From: Niabella agricola | GTDB lineage: Bacteria > Bacteroidota > Bacteroidia > Chitinophagales > Chitinophagaceae | DNA length: 64,000 bases | Direction: 5' to 3' | NCBI RefSeq assembly: GCF_021538615.1 | Contig: NZ_JAJHIZ010000003.1 | Location: 1,798,001 to 1,862,000, forward strand | In this document: piece after piece, positions 62,701-64,000 of the stretch | Position numbering within the stretch: position 1 is the stretch's first letter | Layout: every line of letters starts with the position of its first letter | Program-made: the position numbers and the translations under genes | Notes under the pieces: model-generated | Seen by the model: only the letters and a program-made list of their open reading frames with translations | Told to the model about the DNA's origin: nothing | Databases searched by the model: none

Positions 62701-64000
62701 TTATTTGATTGCGGCGCCCACCAATTCCCCGATCCTGTCAATGGGGATCCGTTCCTGCTCCATGCTGTCCCGGTGGCGGATGGTAACGGTGTTATCATCC
62801 TTTGTCTGGTGATCCACGGTTACGCAGAACGGCACACCCAGCGCATCCATCCGGCGGTAGCGTTTACCAATGGTATCTTTTTCTTCATAGAAACATTTGA
62901 AATCAGCCCGGTATTTCGCCATAATATCTGCTGCAATTTCCGGCAGTCCGTCTTTTTTGGTCAGCGGGAATACCGCCAGTTTGATTGGTGCCAGCTTGGC
63001 CGGAAATTTTAACACTACCCGGCTATCCTGCTTTTCTGGAGTGCTCAGGTCCTCCTCCGTATAAGCAGCGCAGATCATGGAAAGAAACATCCGGTCTAAA
63101 CCGATAGACGTTTCAATCACATAAGGGATATAATTCCCGACCGGCTTCCCGGTTTCGGGATCGATATCATTATCGAAGTACTGCATTTTCTTTTTGCTGT
63201 ACTCCTGGTGATTTCTCAGGTCAAAATCGGTACGGCTGTGAATCCCCTCCAGCTCTTTAAAGCCCATTGGGAAATTGTATTCGATATCGCAGGCCGCATC
63301 AGCATAGTGTGCCAGCTTCACATGATCATGAAAGCGGTATTCTGTTTGCGGAACACCCAGCTCCAGGTGCCATTTCAAACGCTCTGCCTTCCAGTACTCA
63401 TACCACTCTTTCTGAGTGCCGGGTTTGATAAAGAACTGCATTTCCATCTGCTCAAATTCCCGCATGCGGAAAATAAACTGGCGGGCAACGATCTCGTTCC
63501 GGAAAGCCTTACCGATCTGTGCGATACCAAAGGGAATTTTCATCCGCCCGGTCTTCTGCACATTCAAAAAGTTTACAAAGATCCCCTGGGCCGTCTCGGG
63601 ACGCAGGTATACTTTGTTGTTCTCATCTTCTGAGGAAACAGTTGATCCGAATTCTGTAGAAAACATCAGGTTGAACTGCCGGATATCCGTCCAGTTGGCC
63701 GTGCCGCTGACTGCACATTTGATCTTATTGTCGTCAATGATCTTTTTCAGTGCCACCAAGTCGCCCGCCGCATCTGCCTTTTCCATTTCGCTGATGATGG
63801 CGGCTGCTTCGGCTTCCTTGCCATCGGCCTTTAACTGGTCAGTATGCGATTCGATCAGGTGATCTACCCGGTAACGCTTTTTGCTATCCTTGTTGTCGAT
63901 CATCGGGTCATTAAACCCGTCCACATGCCCGCTGGCCTTCCAGGTAGTAGGATGCATGAAAATCGCAGCGTCGATGCCCACGATATTGTCCTGCAGCTGC
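62701..64000 (-). CDS. glyS: Glycyl-tRNA synthetase, class II single-chain type (N-terminus outside window)
   Basis: Charges tRNA-Gly. The frame is open to the right edge, and the visible start QLQDNIVGIDAAIFMHP is internal, so the true N-terminus lies beyond 64000. Class II features: YLRPETAQGIFVNFL (motif-2 region), FRNEIVARQFIFRMREFEQMEMQFF, and the C-terminal anticodon-binding part with RYRRMDALGVPFCVTVDHQ and VTIRHRDSMEQERIP. This is the eukaryote/archaea-like homodimeric form, usual in Bacteroidota, not the two-subunit form of E. coli. Confidence 0.95.
   Translation of the reverse strand, partial: QLQDNIVGIDAAIFMHPTTWKASGHVDGFNDPMIDNKDSKKRYRVDHLIESHTDQLKADGKEAEAAAIISEMEKADAAGDLVALKKIIDDNKIKCAVSGTANWTDIRQFNLMFSTEFGSTVSSEDENNKVYLRPETAQGIFVNFLNVQKTGRMKIPFGIAQIGKAFRNEIVARQFIFRMREFEQMEMQFFIKPGTQKEWYEYWKAERLKWHLELGVPQTEYRFHDHVKLAHYADAACDIEYNFPMGFKELEGIHSRTDFDLRNHQEYSKKKMQYFDNDIDPETGKPVGNYIPYVIETSIGLDRMFLSMICAAYTEEDLSTPEKQDSRVVLKFPAKLAPIKLAVFPLTKKDGLPEIAADIMAKYRADFKCFYEEKDTIGKRYRRMDALGVPFCVTVDHQTKDDNTVTIRHRDSMEQERIPIDRIGELVGAAIK

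Overview
The window is chromosomal DNA from a Bacteroidota bacterium. The evidence is a SusC/SusD pair, a GLPGLI-family protein, lipoproteins with Cys-Lys-Lys after the lipobox, a fused LpxC/FabZ, few Shine-Dalgarno sites and many secreted carbohydrate-active enzymes. Protein style and gene content suggest Chitinophagaceae, with Niabella or a close relative as my guess. No rRNA, tRNA, CRISPR array, phage or insertion sequence was seen.

Region 1 (1-27,222, all minus strand) is a pectin utilisation locus of about 26.7 kb. Transcription runs from 26,785 toward position 1, with gaps of about 120 bp at most: SusC, SusD, a DUF5123-type surface protein, pectate lyase PL1, pectin methylesterase CE8, a second PL1, two more CE8, GH43, GH28 polygalacturonase, GH105, UxaB, UxaA, UxaC, KduD, KduI, a small membrane protein, KdgK and the start of a secreted protein cut by the window edge. 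The surface and periplasmic enzymes demethylate and cut homogalacturonan. Unsaturated ends go through KduI and KduD, and galacturonate through UxaC, UxaB and UxaA. Both routes meet at 2-keto-3-deoxygluconate, which KdgK phosphorylates. The KDPG aldolase, an inner-membrane uronate transporter and the regulator are not in view. The 437-bp upstream region holds LacI-type operator candidates.

Region 2 (27,223-33,521) has a small conserved-looking protein, a TPR protein, a lipoprotein with a decayed tandem copy, and a GLPGLI protein paired with a large outer-membrane barrel. Region 3 (33,649-40,952, minus) carries gyrB, SRPBCC and DoxX-like proteins, lpxC/fabZ, lpxD and an HD phosphohydrolase. Region 4 (41,079-45,478, plus) has small hypothetical proteins, an MBL hydrolase, and a DUF2089 operon with a perfect inverted repeat at its promoter.

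Region 5 (45,494-59,352) is a nitrate assimilation island: a Crp/Fnr regulator, a nitrate transporter, a three-module nitrate reductase that carries its own FAD/NAD(P)H module, an unusual siroheme-less nitrite-reductase-like protein ending in rubredoxin, a SelW-like protein, a nitrilase-family hydrolase, SUMT for siroheme, NirB, NirD, a small secreted protein and a FocA/NirC channel. Its two control regions are extremely AT-rich and share a palindrome. Region 6 (59,485-64,000, minus) has a HEAT-repeat protein, an S9 peptidase and the C-terminal part of glycyl-tRNA synthetase.

Two signals look least explained. One is a set of intergenic spacers built from imperfect 7-bp units, in at least seven places. 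The other is the rubredoxin-tailed, cysteine-stripped nitrite-reductase homologue in the nitrate island.
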